Source of the DNA: Singulisphaera acidiphila DSM 18658
GTDB lineage: Bacteria; Planctomycetota; Planctomycetia; Isosphaerales; Isosphaeraceae
DNA length: 64,000 bases
Assembly: GCF_000242455.2 (NCBI RefSeq)
Contig: NC_019892.1
Span: 7,264,744 to 7,328,743 of the forward strand
Reading direction: 5' to 3'
Shown piece after piece: positions 38,125-47,171 of this stretch. A model generated the notes under the pieces. The model searched no databases. It was not told where the DNA came from and saw only the letters and a program-made list of their open reading frames with translations. Both the position numbers and the translations under genes were made by a program. The stretch's first letter is position 1. Every line of letters begins with the position of its first letter.

Positions 38125-39396
38125 ATGACTCGGCCCACACTTCGTCGAACCCTGCGGCTTGAGAATCTGGAGTCCCGACAGCTTTTGACCGCTGGTGGGC
38201 CGACGTCTCAGCAGCAGTACATGCTTGAACTCTTGAACCTCGCCCGGACGAATCCTGCCGCGATCGCTGACAAGGTTACTTCCAACCTTGATTTCAACGT
38301 GCAAGCCACGATCAAGCATTATAAGGTGGACCTAAACCAGGTCAAAGCGGCGATTTCCTCTGCCCCCGTCAAGCCGCCCCTCGCCTGGAACTCGAAGCTC
38401 GCCAACGCCGCCCAAGACCACAGCCAGGATCAGGCCAACACCGGCGTCCAGTCGCACGACGGCTCCGATGGCTCGACCGTTCCCGACCGTCTCGATCGCG
38501 CCGGGTATGGTAACCGTACGACGGCCGGTGAGAATGCGTTCGCTTACTCCACGTCGGTGGACGAGGCGATGGAAGCGTTCATGATCGACTGGGGGGTCGA
38601 CTCCGCCGGACATCGCAATAACATTCTTCAGCCCGAGACGCCGAAAGATAATGCCTATCGCGATGTCGGAATCGGCATCGTGAATACCAAGTCTCCGTCG
38701 CCCGTCGGGCCGATCGTGATCACACAGAACTTCGGTGCCCAGGCCGGTGCCAAAGCCCAACTGCTTGGCGTCGCCTACAACGACCCCAGCGGCAAGGATT
38801 TCTACGAGCCTGGCCAGGGACGTGGCGATGTGACCGTCGAAGCCGTCAACGATGCGACCGGCCAGAAGGCCAGCGTTCAGACCTGGGATTCCGGCGGCTA
38901 CCAGATCCCGCTCGACCCGGGCAACTACACGGTGACGGCTCGCGTCGGCGACAAGGTCGTCCGGTCCCAGGATGTGAAAATCGACGACGTGAACGTCAAG
39001 GTCGACTACGACCTCAACGATCCCTGGCAGCTCACGCCCCCCGTGACGAAGACCCCTCCCGCGCCTGTGGCGGCTCCCGCGACTCCCCCTCCGGCCGAAG
39101 TTCCCAAAACGATGATCCAGAGCACGACCTCCGCCCCGGTGCAAACGGCGCCCGTCGACGCTCCGAAAACCGATTCGACGCCCGTCGTACTGAAAGCGGA
39201 GCCCGTGAAGTCGGAAGCGGCGGTTCCCTCCCAGCCTAAGTCCGCCCCCGTGACCCCCGTCGCCGCTGTTCCCTCGAAGTCCGAGGTCGTTCAAGCCGCC
39301 ACCCAGCCGGATCACAGTCCCGTAGCTCCTCCGACCCCCGATACCTCCTTCTTCGCGAACTGGGTCTCCTGGAAAGCCAAGAAGTCCGCAGCGTAA
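38125..39396 (+). CDS. Exported CAP (SCP/PR1) domain protein with planctomycete N-terminal box
   Basis: A 423-residue surface protein. It opens with MTRPTLRRTLRLENLESRQL, the planctomycete extracellular-protein N-terminal box. The CAP domain (about residues 30-215) contains LLNLARTNPAAIADKV, AAQDHSQDQANTG, the Glu of TAGENAFAYS and the GHRNNILQPE loop. A second beta domain (about 220-305, VTVEAVNDATGQKAS) resembles carboxypeptidase-regulatory-like folds, and the C-terminal 100 residues are Pro/Ala/Val-rich with SFFANWVSWKAKKSAA at the end. GGAGG is five bases before 38125. Perfect terminator downstream. CAP proteins in bacteria are of mostly unknown function. Confidence 0.88.
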   Translation: MTRPTLRRTLRLENLESRQLLTAGGPTSQQQYMLELLNLARTNPAAIADKVTSNLDFNVQATIKHYKVDLNQVKAAISSAPVKPPLAWNSKLANAAQDHSQDQANTGVQSHDGSDGSTVPDRLDRAGYGNRTTAGENAFAYSTSVDEAMEAFMIDWGVDSAGHRNNILQPETPKDNAYRDVGIGIVNTKSPSPVGPIVITQNFGAQAGAKAQLLGVAYNDPSGKDFYEPGQGRGDVTVEAVNDATGQKASVQTWDSGGYQIPLDPGNYTVTARVGDKVVRSQDVKIDDVNVKVDYDLNDPWQLTPPVTKTPPAPVAAPATPPPAEVPKTMIQSTTSAPVQTAPVDAPKTDSTPVVLKAEPVKSEAAVPSQPKSAPVTPVAAVPSKSEVVQAATQPDHSPVAPPTPDTSFFANWVSWKAKKSAA

Positions 39397-39909
39397 CGCA
39401 GACACCTCGATCGCGGTCTGTCGACGGAACAAGCCCCACTCACGGTACCCGCCCGTGAGTGGGGCTTGTTCGTTTGGATGCCAGACAGATCATTCGCCAA
39501 ACTGGCATTTCACGAAGAACACGATTGCATGCACGCGGTCGTGCGACCAAGAGACGGATCAAGTCGCTCTACTTCTCAAAATGTGCCCGACGGCTGACTG
39601 GCTCGCATTTGAGACCTTGGCTCGAGTGCCTAGACGTCGCTGCCTTGAAGATGAAGACGGGACCGCATCGAAGAAACGCTGAGTAAGGCCGACGCGAGTC
39701 GAGACCGCGCGTCGGCCACCCGGGATCGGACAAACGCCGAGGCAAAGCATGTCCCCGGGAAAGTCTCCATGGCACGGCCGTGGGGTCGGTTCCATTTTTG
39801 ACTCCTGAAAGGGCCATAACGGCCGGGTAAGCTGACCGGTGCCCTGAGTCGAACATAAGAACGATTATCAGACGGTACGTCGTCTTACTACACATGCAAT
39901 CACTCACTA
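39397..39909. other. Intergenic region left of the intron remnants
   Basis: The first 75 bases hold the terminator of the CAP gene. From 39475 to 39909 no gene, repeat or RNA could be supported; short overlapping frames on both strands lack family features. Confidence 0.4.
39428..39470 (+). terminator. Perfect 18-bp terminator hairpin
   Basis: Bases 39428-39445 and 39453-39470 form an uninterrupted 18-bp stem around a 7-base loop, 32 bases after the CAP gene stop. The T-run is short (GTTCGTTT). Confidence 0.85.
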
Positions 39910-40481
39910 GGCGAACCACGGCGCGGCCGGGGTGGACGGACAGTCGATCGAGGTGTTTGAGACCGACCGCACGGGAGCACGGTCGTCGAGAAGAGCGCAC
40001 GAAGGGCTCACCCCAGGGGTCGATCGTTTCACCCTTGTTGGCGAATCTCTTCATGCACTATGCGTTCGACCTCTGGATGACACGGAGCTATCCGGACATC
40101 CACTTCGCACGCTATGCGGACGAAGTGATCATTTTTCGGCCCCGGCGGGCCAAGAATCGATGGGGGAAGTACTTTGTGAGCTTCCTCCCGGCGATCAGCG
40201 ACAAGGCCGCCAATGCGATCCGGGAGACGATCCGAGAATGGCGGCTGGCCGCCACCCGGAACAATCAAACTCTGGAGGAGATCGCGGGGCTTGTGAACCC
40301 TTCGGTACGGGGATGGGTGAACTACTACGGCCGGTTCTACCGGTCGGCGCTCACTCCGGTTCTCAGGCATTTGGCAGATCGGGATTCGACCAGCGACTGG
40401 ATCATAAGAGCCGGATGAGGTGCGAGCCTCCCGTCCGGATCCGAGAGGGCCTGGGGGTGAAATCCCCCCGGGCTACTCGAC
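39910..40481 (+). mobile_element. Decayed copy of the group II intron at 3790-5733
   Basis: This plus-strand relic retains four blocks of the intact intron's 3' part, joined by deletions: the segment for NHGA..GVDGQSIEVFETD, then ERTKGSPQGSIVSPLLANLF through HFARYADEVI, then FRPRRAKNRWGKYFVSF through RSALTPVLRHL, and finally DSTSDWIIRAG with domain V (40408-40441) and domain VI. The YADD box is mutated to YADE. The 5' half is missing. Its 3' end (...CTACTCGAC, 40481) is identical to that of the intact copy, after which the two flanks differ. It cannot make protein and can hardly splice. Confidence 0.85.
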
Positions 40482-41546
40482 TCATCCTTGGCTTTCACGG
40501 GCCGGAGAGCGAGGCCGAGATGATCAAGGGGCGTATCGGGGACTTCCTGCGCGATCACCTCAAACTCGAACTGTCCCCGGAGAAAACCCTGATCACCCCC
40601 GCCTCTGAGAAGGCGAGGTTTCTCGGCTACGAGATCACGACGAGATCCAAACGCACCGCCCAGACGGTTGACACCGGACGAAACGGAAGCGGCCGGATCA
40701 AGTTGATGATCCCCGCCAAGATGGTGGTGAATCTGAGCGGCCTGTACAAGGGCAAGAGACGACCCAAGCCCAAGGAAGACCACAGGTTCGACGACGATTT
40801 CACGATCGTCGCAACCTACGGCTCCGTGTACAGTGGCTATGTGCAATACTACAAACGTGCCTCGAATCTGGGCTGGTTCGGCCATTTGCACTGGGCCATG
40901 TACTGGTCATTGCTCAGGACGCTGGCGAAGATCCCCAAGACGACGGCCAACTCGATGCGGTCGAAGTATTCCGCAATCCACCATCGGTGGGACTCCACTC
41001 GGGGGAAGTTCGTCGCCAAGCGGGTCCTCAAAGTGGTCAAGACCGACCCCAAGACGGGCCGGGTATACATTGCTCTATTCGGCGAAGTGCCCCTCACAAC
41101 GGACGCCTGCGCCCCGATTCCGGACGGACCGCTCCAACGGCATCACGTGAGCAAGAGGAACGAGCTTGTTGCCCGACTCCTCGCGAACACTTGTGAGGTC
41201 TGCGGCTCGGACGACCGAATCAACGTCCACCACATGAGGAAACTCAAAGACCTCAAGGTCCCAGGACGACGGACGCCCCCGATCTGGAAACAGATCATGG
41301 CCGCCCGACGGCGGAAGACGCTCGTCGTCTGCCACCACTGCCACGTCGCCATCCATAACGGGACGCTAACCAACCGGCTCAAGGCCCTGATTTCCGAAGG
41401 AAGACTCACTCCCACCGGGGAATGGGTCATCCCGGAGAGGGACGAACCGATGGCCGCGGCTGCCAAGCGGACCGGGCGGAGAAGCGGCGGGAGCCTGAAA
41501 TCACCTACTGGAGAGCCGGGTGATGCGAAAGTATCAAGCCCGGTTC
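40482..41546 (+). pseudogene. 3' half of an HNH-type group II intron (maturase fragment plus domain V)
   Basis: The frame continues directly from the intron relic as FILGFHGPESEAEMIKGRI, exactly what follows YADD in this maturase type, then RFLGYEI (RT-7), a maturase domain with SGYVQYYKRASNLGW, and an HNH endonuclease: CEVCGSDDRINVHHM with HLRKL-like LKDLKV and VVCHHCHVAIHNG. A canonical 34-nt domain V follows at 41513-41546. Everything upstream of the YADD box is missing, so this is a fragment of a second intron family, interrupted by the first. The reading frame stays open past the usual maturase end. Confidence 0.85.
41513..41546 (+). other. Group II intron domain V of the HNH-type intron
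   Basis: A 34-nt element beginning GAGCCGGG and ending CCCGGTTC, with a GAAA tetraloop on a six-pair upper stem and a short bulge before the closing arm, including the AGC triad. This is the catalytic heart of the RNA and a textbook match. Confidence 0.88.
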
Positions 41547-41563
41547 GGAGGGGGCGGCGGAAA

Positions 41564-41633
41564 CGGAGGCCACGGGTCAGCAGGAGCACCATCCATGATG
41601 ATGCCGAGCTACCGCGCCGACCGCCCAGCCTAC
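41564..41633 (+). repeat. 70-bp direct repeat, left copy
   Basis: Identical at 68 of 70 positions to 43861-43930 in the same orientation. It begins 17 bases after the HNH-type intron's domain V. It has no recognised coding content. Confidence 0.9.
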
Positions 41634-41689
41634 TTTCACGGCCCGAGGAATCACAGGGTGGATGGTCTGCGCTGACCCGGAATGACGAA

Positions 41690-41720
41690 GGGGCGGCCGC
41701 ACCTCTCGGTGGACCGCCCC
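41690..41720 (-). terminator. Hairpin beyond the exported 170-residue protein gene
   Basis: GGGGCGG (41690-41696) pairs with CCGCCCC (41714-41720), and an inner CACC/GGTG stem extends it. It lies 28 bases past the stop of the minus-strand gene at 41748, so it is likely its terminator despite lacking a T-run. Confidence 0.55.
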
Positions 41721-41747
41721 TCGCTCTGGCTCGGCACATCTTTGACC

Positions 41748-42260
41748 TCAATCCAGATGAAGCATCTGAGGGACAGCGTCTCCTGATCCCCTCACATACT
41801 TGAAGTGCAGCCTGGTGGAGACCTCATAGATTTCATGGAACACGCCAAGGGCGTTTGTATCGCCCCCATCGGGGCCGGCCAGAACGGGAGTGAAGTCAAC
41901 ATTGATCACATATCCCCCCGGCACGGCCTTGGCTTTGGTGATAGCTCCACTCCACCCGTTACATCTGAGGTTGGTGACCCCGTTCAGCCAATCGTAGTAG
42001 GCGAGGCGACCGGTAGGCTTCCAATCTGCTTTTGCAAGCGTAGTAGCAACTGACGCCGGCAATTTGACGTCAGGACTGACCAAGATTTTGGTACCCACGT
42101 AATTCAGGTACGTAGCCCTCTGTGAGGCCTGTTGGTCAAGACTCATCTGAATCGCGGCCTTGGTCCGTTTGGCCTCGAAGGAGCTTTGTTTTGGACGCTC
42201 TTCGGCCAACGCCAAGGTCGCCATCATCGTCATCGCAGCAAGGACAACCGTGGTTCTCAT
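41748..42260 (-). CDS. Exported protein of unknown function, 170 residues
   Basis: Signal peptide MRTTVVLAAMTMMATLALA is followed by a mature protein of about 150 residues. It has a central YLNYVGTKILVSPDVKLP segment and VPGGYVINVDFTPVLAGP, an alternating pattern that suggests beta strands; a lone cysteine sits in TNLRCNGWSG. No family is recognised. GGAGG precedes the ATG at 42260. The upstream gene ends 20 bases away on the same strand, so the two form a likely operon inside the segment bracketed by the 70-bp repeats. Confidence 0.7.
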   Translation of the reverse strand: MRTTVVLAAMTMMATLALAEERPKQSSFEAKRTKAAIQMSLDQQASQRATYLNYVGTKILVSPDVKLPASVATTLAKADWKPTGRLAYYDWLNGVTNLRCNGWSGAITKAKAVPGGYVINVDFTPVLAGPDGGDTNALGVFHEIYEVSTRLHFKYVRGSGDAVPQMLHLD

Positions 42261-42280
42261 CGCAACCTCCAGCCAGAGGA

Positions 42281-43072
42281 TCACTGTTCGGTAATAATGT
42301 AAGTAACGGTATTGGTCCCGCTCTTTTTCTTGACGATATCAAAGGTACCAAGAACAGGCGAGATGATTACTTTCCCATCACCTCTCAGGTAATTGATACG
42401 TATCTCTTGTTTTACATGATTAAGAATCGTTCCGTTTGGCACTGCAGCAAAGGCAACAGGATCCCCCGTAGTTGCCTTAAGATCTTTGATGAGGCCGGCG
42501 CCTTCATAGTTGAATCGAGCGCCGCTCACCCAATTGCCCACACGCAGCACGGCACCCGTTGTCGGATCATAACGGGTAATTTTTTCCTCAGCCGTGGTAG
42601 TCGCCAAATCAAGATTGGCTGTCTTGCTCCCCGCCTTGATCTTGAATTGAATATTGTAGTCCACATTGATCATGCAGTCTGTCCCCGCCCAAGCAGCAGG
42701 ATTGGCAACCACGATTTTATCCGGTTTGGCAACGGTAATTTTCTTCGCTGGGAGTTGCCTCATGGGGGTGTCCATGTAGGCAAGCTCTATCGTCGCTTCG
42801 TATTCGCCCGCGAAGGGGAAATTCTTACTGAAAGAGCTACTATACCCCCAATTCCCAGGAGACTCCTCATCGGTGGACTTGATTAAGACCGACTGCATCA
42901 ACGGAAGGGGGGCGAATCCGTCGTCGATCGTGGTGAAGACGACGCCATCGCCAGGGACGATATTCCCGTCTCCTACCGTGTTATTGAAGGTAAAATCGAC
43001 CGTGTCAGCCATCACCGTGGCACAAACGACAGCCGCTGCCATGAAAGCCAAAATCCGTTTGCGTTTACCCAT
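42281..43072 (-). CDS. Exported protein of unknown function, 263 residues, low GC
   Basis: Starts MGKRKRILAFMAAAVVCATVMADTV, a signal peptide cut near VMA. The mature part looks all-beta (VDFTFNNTVGDGNIVPGDGV, YEATIELAYMDTP, KVIISPVLGTFDIVKK) and contains one cysteine. Codon third positions are visibly richer in A/T than in neighbouring genes, a sign of transfer. The ATG at 43072 has purine-rich GGGA before it; 43081 is possible. The region upstream (43082-43290) is AT-rich. No family recognised. Confidence 0.7.
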   Translation of the reverse strand: MGKRKRILAFMAAAVVCATVMADTVDFTFNNTVGDGNIVPGDGVVFTTIDDGFAPLPLMQSVLIKSTDEESPGNWGYSSSFSKNFPFAGEYEATIELAYMDTPMRQLPAKKITVAKPDKIVVANPAAWAGTDCMINVDYNIQFKIKAGSKTANLDLATTTAEEKITRYDPTTGAVLRVGNWVSGARFNYEGAGLIKDLKATTGDPVAFAAVPNGTILNHVKQEIRINYLRGDGKVIISPVLGTFDIVKKKSGTNTVTYIITEQ

Positions 43073-43081
43073 TGATCCCAT

Positions 43082-43324
43082 CCCTTTCGATTCAGCATGA
43101 TCTAGTGTAAATAACTAGATAATTGCAATAACAGTAACACTCGTTCGTCTTGGATTCCATCCCATTCTCCAACCCGCATTTCCTTGCGGGTAACCTTGTT
43201 GAATTCTGATATTTCGTTCGAATAATTTTTTTGGCTTTACCTCTTCATTTAGCAAAATGCGCATGAGTTCACAAGGGTCACACTGGCGATTTACCCGTTA
43301 TTTTTGGCGTCGTTGTCAAACGTA
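43082..43324. other. AT-rich promoter region of the exported-protein pair
   Basis: The stretch is clearly lower in GC than anything around it, with CTAGTGTAAATAACTAG, an imperfect palindrome at about 43101-43117. It presumably holds the promoter for the minus-strand pair. No gene was seen. Confidence 0.4.
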
Positions 43325-43831
43325 CATTTGACTCGCCAACCGGTCTCGTCGGCGTGCAACACTGCGCTGTCGAGGGCTTGGGCCTGAATCTCGAGATACC
43401 AGGCCAGGAGGATCTCCCGCAAACGCCGCCACATCTGGATCAGGCCGCCGGAGGACAGGCTTGAACTGGAGGTGGAAGTTGAACACGTCAATGATCTGGG
43501 CCAGCGTCGTGCCCAGCAGGTAGTGCAGCCAGGCCGAAAGGACGACAACGCGAAGCCCGATGGTCGAGTCGGGCAAGGCGTCGGGGACCGTCGGCTCGAC
43601 GGTGGCGCGGCAGTGGGGGCACCAGGAGCGATGGATCGTGTGTTGGGTGACCACCGGCGTGATGTCGGCGGGGATGTCCTCGATGAGGCGGGTCCGCGAC
43701 CCTCGGCACTGTCGCACCGGCCCATGGCACTCGGGGCAGGCCGAGAGTGAGTGCTCCTCGTGACGGTCGATCCGCCCCAGAACGGTCAGCAGAGATGCCA
43801 CATCAAGAGTGTCTGAGCTCGTCGTCGCCAT
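43325..43831 (-). pseudogene. IS66-family transposase remnant, frameshifted and truncated
   Basis: From 43831 the frame reads CPECHGPVRQCRGSRTRLIE, the zinc-finger region of IS66 TnpC, on to LLGTTLAQIIDVFNFHLQF. One extra C near 43459 shifts the frame; the continuation LSSGGLIQMWRRLREILLAW and LDSAVLHADETGWRVK is in another frame. Similarity stops at about 43325, losing the rest of the DDE domain. The transposase is dead. Confidence 0.8.
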
Positions 43832-43860
43832 GGGAATAGTGAAATGGAGCGGCCCTCAGA

Positions 43861-43930
43861 CGGAGGCCACGGGTCAGCAGGAGCACCATCCATGATGATG
43901 CAGAGCTACCGCGCCGACCGCCCACCCTAC
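43861..43930 (+). repeat. 70-bp direct repeat, right copy
   Basis: Same orientation and 68/70 identity with 41564-41633; the two differences are single bases. It lies 30 bases beyond the start of the IS66 remnant. The flanks outside the two copies are unrelated. Confidence 0.9.
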
Positions 43931-44077
43931 CAGTACTTCGGTTTGGGCCCGCTCCTCCCCGGACAAGACTCCATCCTGATTCTTAAGAGCCCTCCAGGTC
44001 CGCCGCCTCTTCACGAGATCCGGTCGTCGCGATAGTCTGGAGTTGGGCCAAGGATCTGTTCTTGGGTTCGATTGAGG

Positions 44078-45388
44078 ATGGCCGTGATCGCTCTTTTGGC
44101 ACTCTTGGTGAACGTCGCAGCCGGCTTCACTGTGACCGCGGATCGAGAGCCGATCGAAATCCGGATTCCGCTGGTGAATTCACGCGAGATCGATGTCGGC
44201 GAGTTGGCCGCCCGGATCTCGGCCCTGACAGGCGTCCGAATCAAGCCTCCCGTGGGCAAGCTCTTGCTACCGGTGGCTGGCGTCGGCGGCAGCCTGTCGC
44301 GGACGACTCTCGGGGCGATCCTCGGCGACGACGCTCGGCTCGAGGTTGACCAAGGCGTCCTCGTGGTCAACGTCGATCGGCGCGTGCTCGATCCCGATCG
44401 GCTCCCCGGGTGGACCGAGTCGGTCCAGCGGCTTGCCGAGCACGTCGACCGTGAGGCGAAGCGACGCGCCAAGTACGGGATGCGTGCTCTGAAGTCGTAC
44501 CGGCCCAATGACCTGAGTCGGCCGACCATTTGCCTCGTTCATGGACTGAATTCCTCTTCGGGAGGATTCGTCCACATGATCACGCCGCTCGAGGAGGCCG
44601 GTTATGGGTTGGTCGTCTACGACTATCCCTACAACCGGAATTTGACCGAGTCCTCCGCCCAATTTGCCCGAGACTGGCAGGCTTTTCGGCGTTTGGTGGG
44701 CGAAAAGCACCCGTGGGCGATCGTCGCCCACTCCATGGGCGCTTTGGTGGCCCGTTCGTTTGTGGAAGACCCGGCGGTGTCGACAGTGAGTGAGATCTCA
44801 TCCTTGATCATGGTCGCCCCCGTAAACCAAGGTTCGAGCCTGGCCAAAGCACAGACCTTCTTGCAACTCCTGAACGGCGTTCAGGCGATTCAGAACAAGA
44901 AGACGACCGAGGCGCTGGCCCACCTGGGTGACGGACTCGGCGAGGCGGCTGAGGATTTAACTCCAGGCAGTCGGTTCCTGACGGCGCTGAATCGACGGAC
45001 TCGGCGGGACGGGGTGCCCTATCATATTGTGGCGGGTGACGCGGGAATCGTGTCGGGCGAGGCCCGCCGGACGGTTGAGGAGCGGATCAACGCAATCCGG
45101 AAAGAGCGGGGACTGTTGGGCGGTCTGACCCGATTCGCCACAGCCGACCTCTCCACCCGGCTCGATGAGGTCAGTGACGGGTTTGGTGACGGCTGTGTCT
45201 CAGTGGCGAGCAGCCGCCTCCCGGGGGTCACCGATCACGTCGTGATTCATGCCAATCACGCGGAGCTCATCCGAGCTCCCTTGCTCTTCGCGAACCCCGG
45301 GCCGGTCGCCTGTATGCCGTACCTCTTGCGGTGGCTCGACGAGAACCGTTCCCAGGCCAATGGCAATGGCCCAGGCCAAAGTCGATAG
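44078..45388 (+). CDS. Exported lipase-like alpha/beta hydrolase
   Basis: A 436-residue protein with an N-terminal signal (MAVIALLALLVNVAAGFTVT), a short N-terminal module to about residue 110 of the kind found in secretin-like or FecR-type exported proteins (LAARISALTGVRIKPP), and an alpha/beta hydrolase domain: oxyanion strand TICLVHGLNSSSGGF, nucleophile VAHSMGALVARSF, likely Asp in GDGCVSVASS and His in VIHANHAEL. This matches triacylglycerol-lipase/PGAP1-type enzymes. The start could also be the TTG at 44072; no good ribosome binding site is seen. Confidence 0.8.
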   Translation: MAVIALLALLVNVAAGFTVTADREPIEIRIPLVNSREIDVGELAARISALTGVRIKPPVGKLLLPVAGVGGSLSRTTLGAILGDDARLEVDQGVLVVNVDRRVLDPDRLPGWTESVQRLAEHVDREAKRRAKYGMRALKSYRPNDLSRPTICLVHGLNSSSGGFVHMITPLEEAGYGLVVYDYPYNRNLTESSAQFARDWQAFRRLVGEKHPWAIVAHSMGALVARSFVEDPAVSTVSEISSLIMVAPVNQGSSLAKAQTFLQLLNGVQAIQNKKTTEALAHLGDGLGEAAEDLTPGSRFLTALNRRTRRDGVPYHIVAGDAGIVSGEARRTVEERINAIRKERGLLGGLTRFATADLSTRLDEVSDGFGDGCVSVASSRLPGVTDHVVIHANHAELIRAPLLFANPGPVACMPYLLRWLDENRSQANGNGPGQSR

Positions 45389-45545
45389 GAGAATGCTCTG
45401 CCACTACCGACCGCCAGGGGCTTGGGAACCACGGCACCATTCGTTACTCTTGTGCAGCGGCTCAGTAACGGTCGCCAACAGGGACCAACAGGTCCGTCAC
45501 GTGGTTTAAGATCCGCCCCCACCTTACCAGATCAAGGTGTCTTGA

Positions 45546-47144
45546 ATGACGAGCACGGCCGACTTCGGAGCGGCGGTAGGAACCGCCAAGAGCGGACACC
45601 CGTCGGGGCTCTACGTCTTGTTCGGCGCTGAGATGTGGGAGCGGTTCAGTTACTACGGGATGCGGGCGCTCCTCGTCCTCTACCTCACAAAGCACCTGCA
45701 CTTCGAAAAGAATGACGCCTTGGCCGTGTATGGGACTTACACGGGCCTCGTCTACTTGACTCCCTTGCTGGGAGGCTATCTGGCAGACCGGTTCCTTGGC
45801 CAGCGTAAGGCGATCTTGATCGGTGGCTCGCTGATGGCGCTGGGCCACTTCGCCATGGCCATCGAGTCGTTGCTTACCTTGGCTCTTGGGTTAATCATTC
45901 TGGGCAATGGGTTCTTCAAACCCAATATCTCCACGATGGTCGGCCAACTCTACCCGCAAAATGATCCTCGGCGCGACGGTGCTTACACGATCTTCTACAT
46001 GGGTATCAACCTTGGAGCATTCTTCGCCCCCTTGGTTTGTGGTTCCCTGGGCGAAAGTAAGACATTCGGTTGGCACTACGGGTTCGCGGCCGCCGGTTTC
46101 GGAATGATTCTCGGCCTGATCACATTCACGGTAAAACAGAGTGCGCTTGGAATCACTGGTTACCCACCGAATCGGGCTGAGAGTGCCGAAGACCGTTTGT
46201 TCGCGATCGATTGGGTCCACATTGCGGTGTTGACCCTTGTGGGGGCAGGTCTGGTCTACCTTGCGATTCTTCCTGCGAAGGCGATTGAGCAATTGATCCC
46301 GGACCGTGGCCGTTGGCTCGTCCTGGGTTATTGGATCGTCTTGGCGTTTGCGATGATTGGAATCACTGGGCTTGTGACCCGTCAACGACCTTCCGGAACC
46401 GCGCGGGGCGGGAACGACGAGTCAGGGAAGCAGCAGGAACTCCTGGCTCAGCAGAGTCCGGAACGACTTGTTGCAGAGAAAGGGCGCAATGAGCCGTTCA
46501 CCAGCATCGACGTCCAGCGCTTGCTCGTGATTGTGGTCGTCGCCTTGTTCTCCATCCTCTTCTGGATGGGATTCGAGCAAGCCGGAGGGACGTTCACCCT
46601 CTTCGCGGATCAAAAGACCTCGCGAGTGATCTTGGGGAAACCGTTCCCTGCATCCTGGTATCAGTCGATTAATCCTTTACTGATTTTCATCCTGGCCCCT
46701 CTCTTCTCGATCCTCTGGACCACCCTGGATCGGACGAGGCTCGCGCTGGGCGCCACGGCCAAGATGGGCCTCGGCCTGATCTTGCTCGGGCTCGGTTTCG
46801 TGGTAATGTCCAGGGCCGATCACAGAGCCGTGGGAGGGAGCCTCGTCGGCCCTCAGTGGCTGGCGTTTGTGTATGTCTTCAATACGCTGGGTGAGCTTTG
46901 CCTGTCCCCGATCGGCCTTTCGCTGGTCAATAAGCTCGCTCCGGCGCGGATCGCCTCGTTGATGATGGCGGTCTGGTTCATGTGTACGGCGTTCGCCAAC
47001 TATTTCGCGGGCATGCTCCACCAGTGGATCGAGCAGACGAATGTCGATCTCTGGACGTTCCTGATCTGCACCTCAATCATCCCAGGCGTCATCCTGCTGG
47101 CTTTGACTCCCGTCCTCAAGCGGATGGGCCATGGCCGGATCTGA
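45546..47144 (+). CDS. POT-family proton-dependent oligopeptide transporter
   Basis: A 532-residue inner-membrane symporter with 14 predicted helices. The POT signature helix 1, MWERFSYYGMRALLVLYLTK, and the PTR2 signature GFFKPNISTMVGQLY with RRDGAYTIFYMGINLGAF are present. A long hydrophilic insert (about 275-325) follows helix 8. It imports di- and tripeptides with protons. The S9 peptidase gene follows after 27 bases on the same strand, so the pair may serve peptide use. Confidence 0.93.
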   Translation: MTSTADFGAAVGTAKSGHPSGLYVLFGAEMWERFSYYGMRALLVLYLTKHLHFEKNDALAVYGTYTGLVYLTPLLGGYLADRFLGQRKAILIGGSLMALGHFAMAIESLLTLALGLIILGNGFFKPNISTMVGQLYPQNDPRRDGAYTIFYMGINLGAFFAPLVCGSLGESKTFGWHYGFAAAGFGMILGLITFTVKQSALGITGYPPNRAESAEDRLFAIDWVHIAVLTLVGAGLVYLAILPAKAIEQLIPDRGRWLVLGYWIVLAFAMIGITGLVTRQRPSGTARGGNDESGKQQELLAQQSPERLVAEKGRNEPFTSIDVQRLLVIVVVALFSILFWMGFEQAGGTFTLFADQKTSRVILGKPFPASWYQSINPLLIFILAPLFSILWTTLDRTRLALGATAKMGLGLILLGLGFVVMSRADHRAVGGSLVGPQWLAFVYVFNTLGELCLSPIGLSLVNKLAPARIASLMMAVWFMCTAFANYFAGMLHQWIEQTNVDLWTFLICTSIIPGVILLALTPVLKRMGHGRI

Positions 47145-47171
47145 GCCAAAAAAACCGGAGGACAATCCGTG

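Noticed and set aside
37752-38138. A 128-codon minus-strand frame as a gene between the MFS and CAP genes
   Set aside because: It overlaps the CAP gene start, has no ribosome site and no family resemblance.
41564-43930. The 70-bp direct repeats as a target-site duplication of an insertion sequence
   Set aside because: Known insertion sequences duplicate 2-14 bases; 70 bases is too long, and the IS66 remnant does not extend to the repeats.
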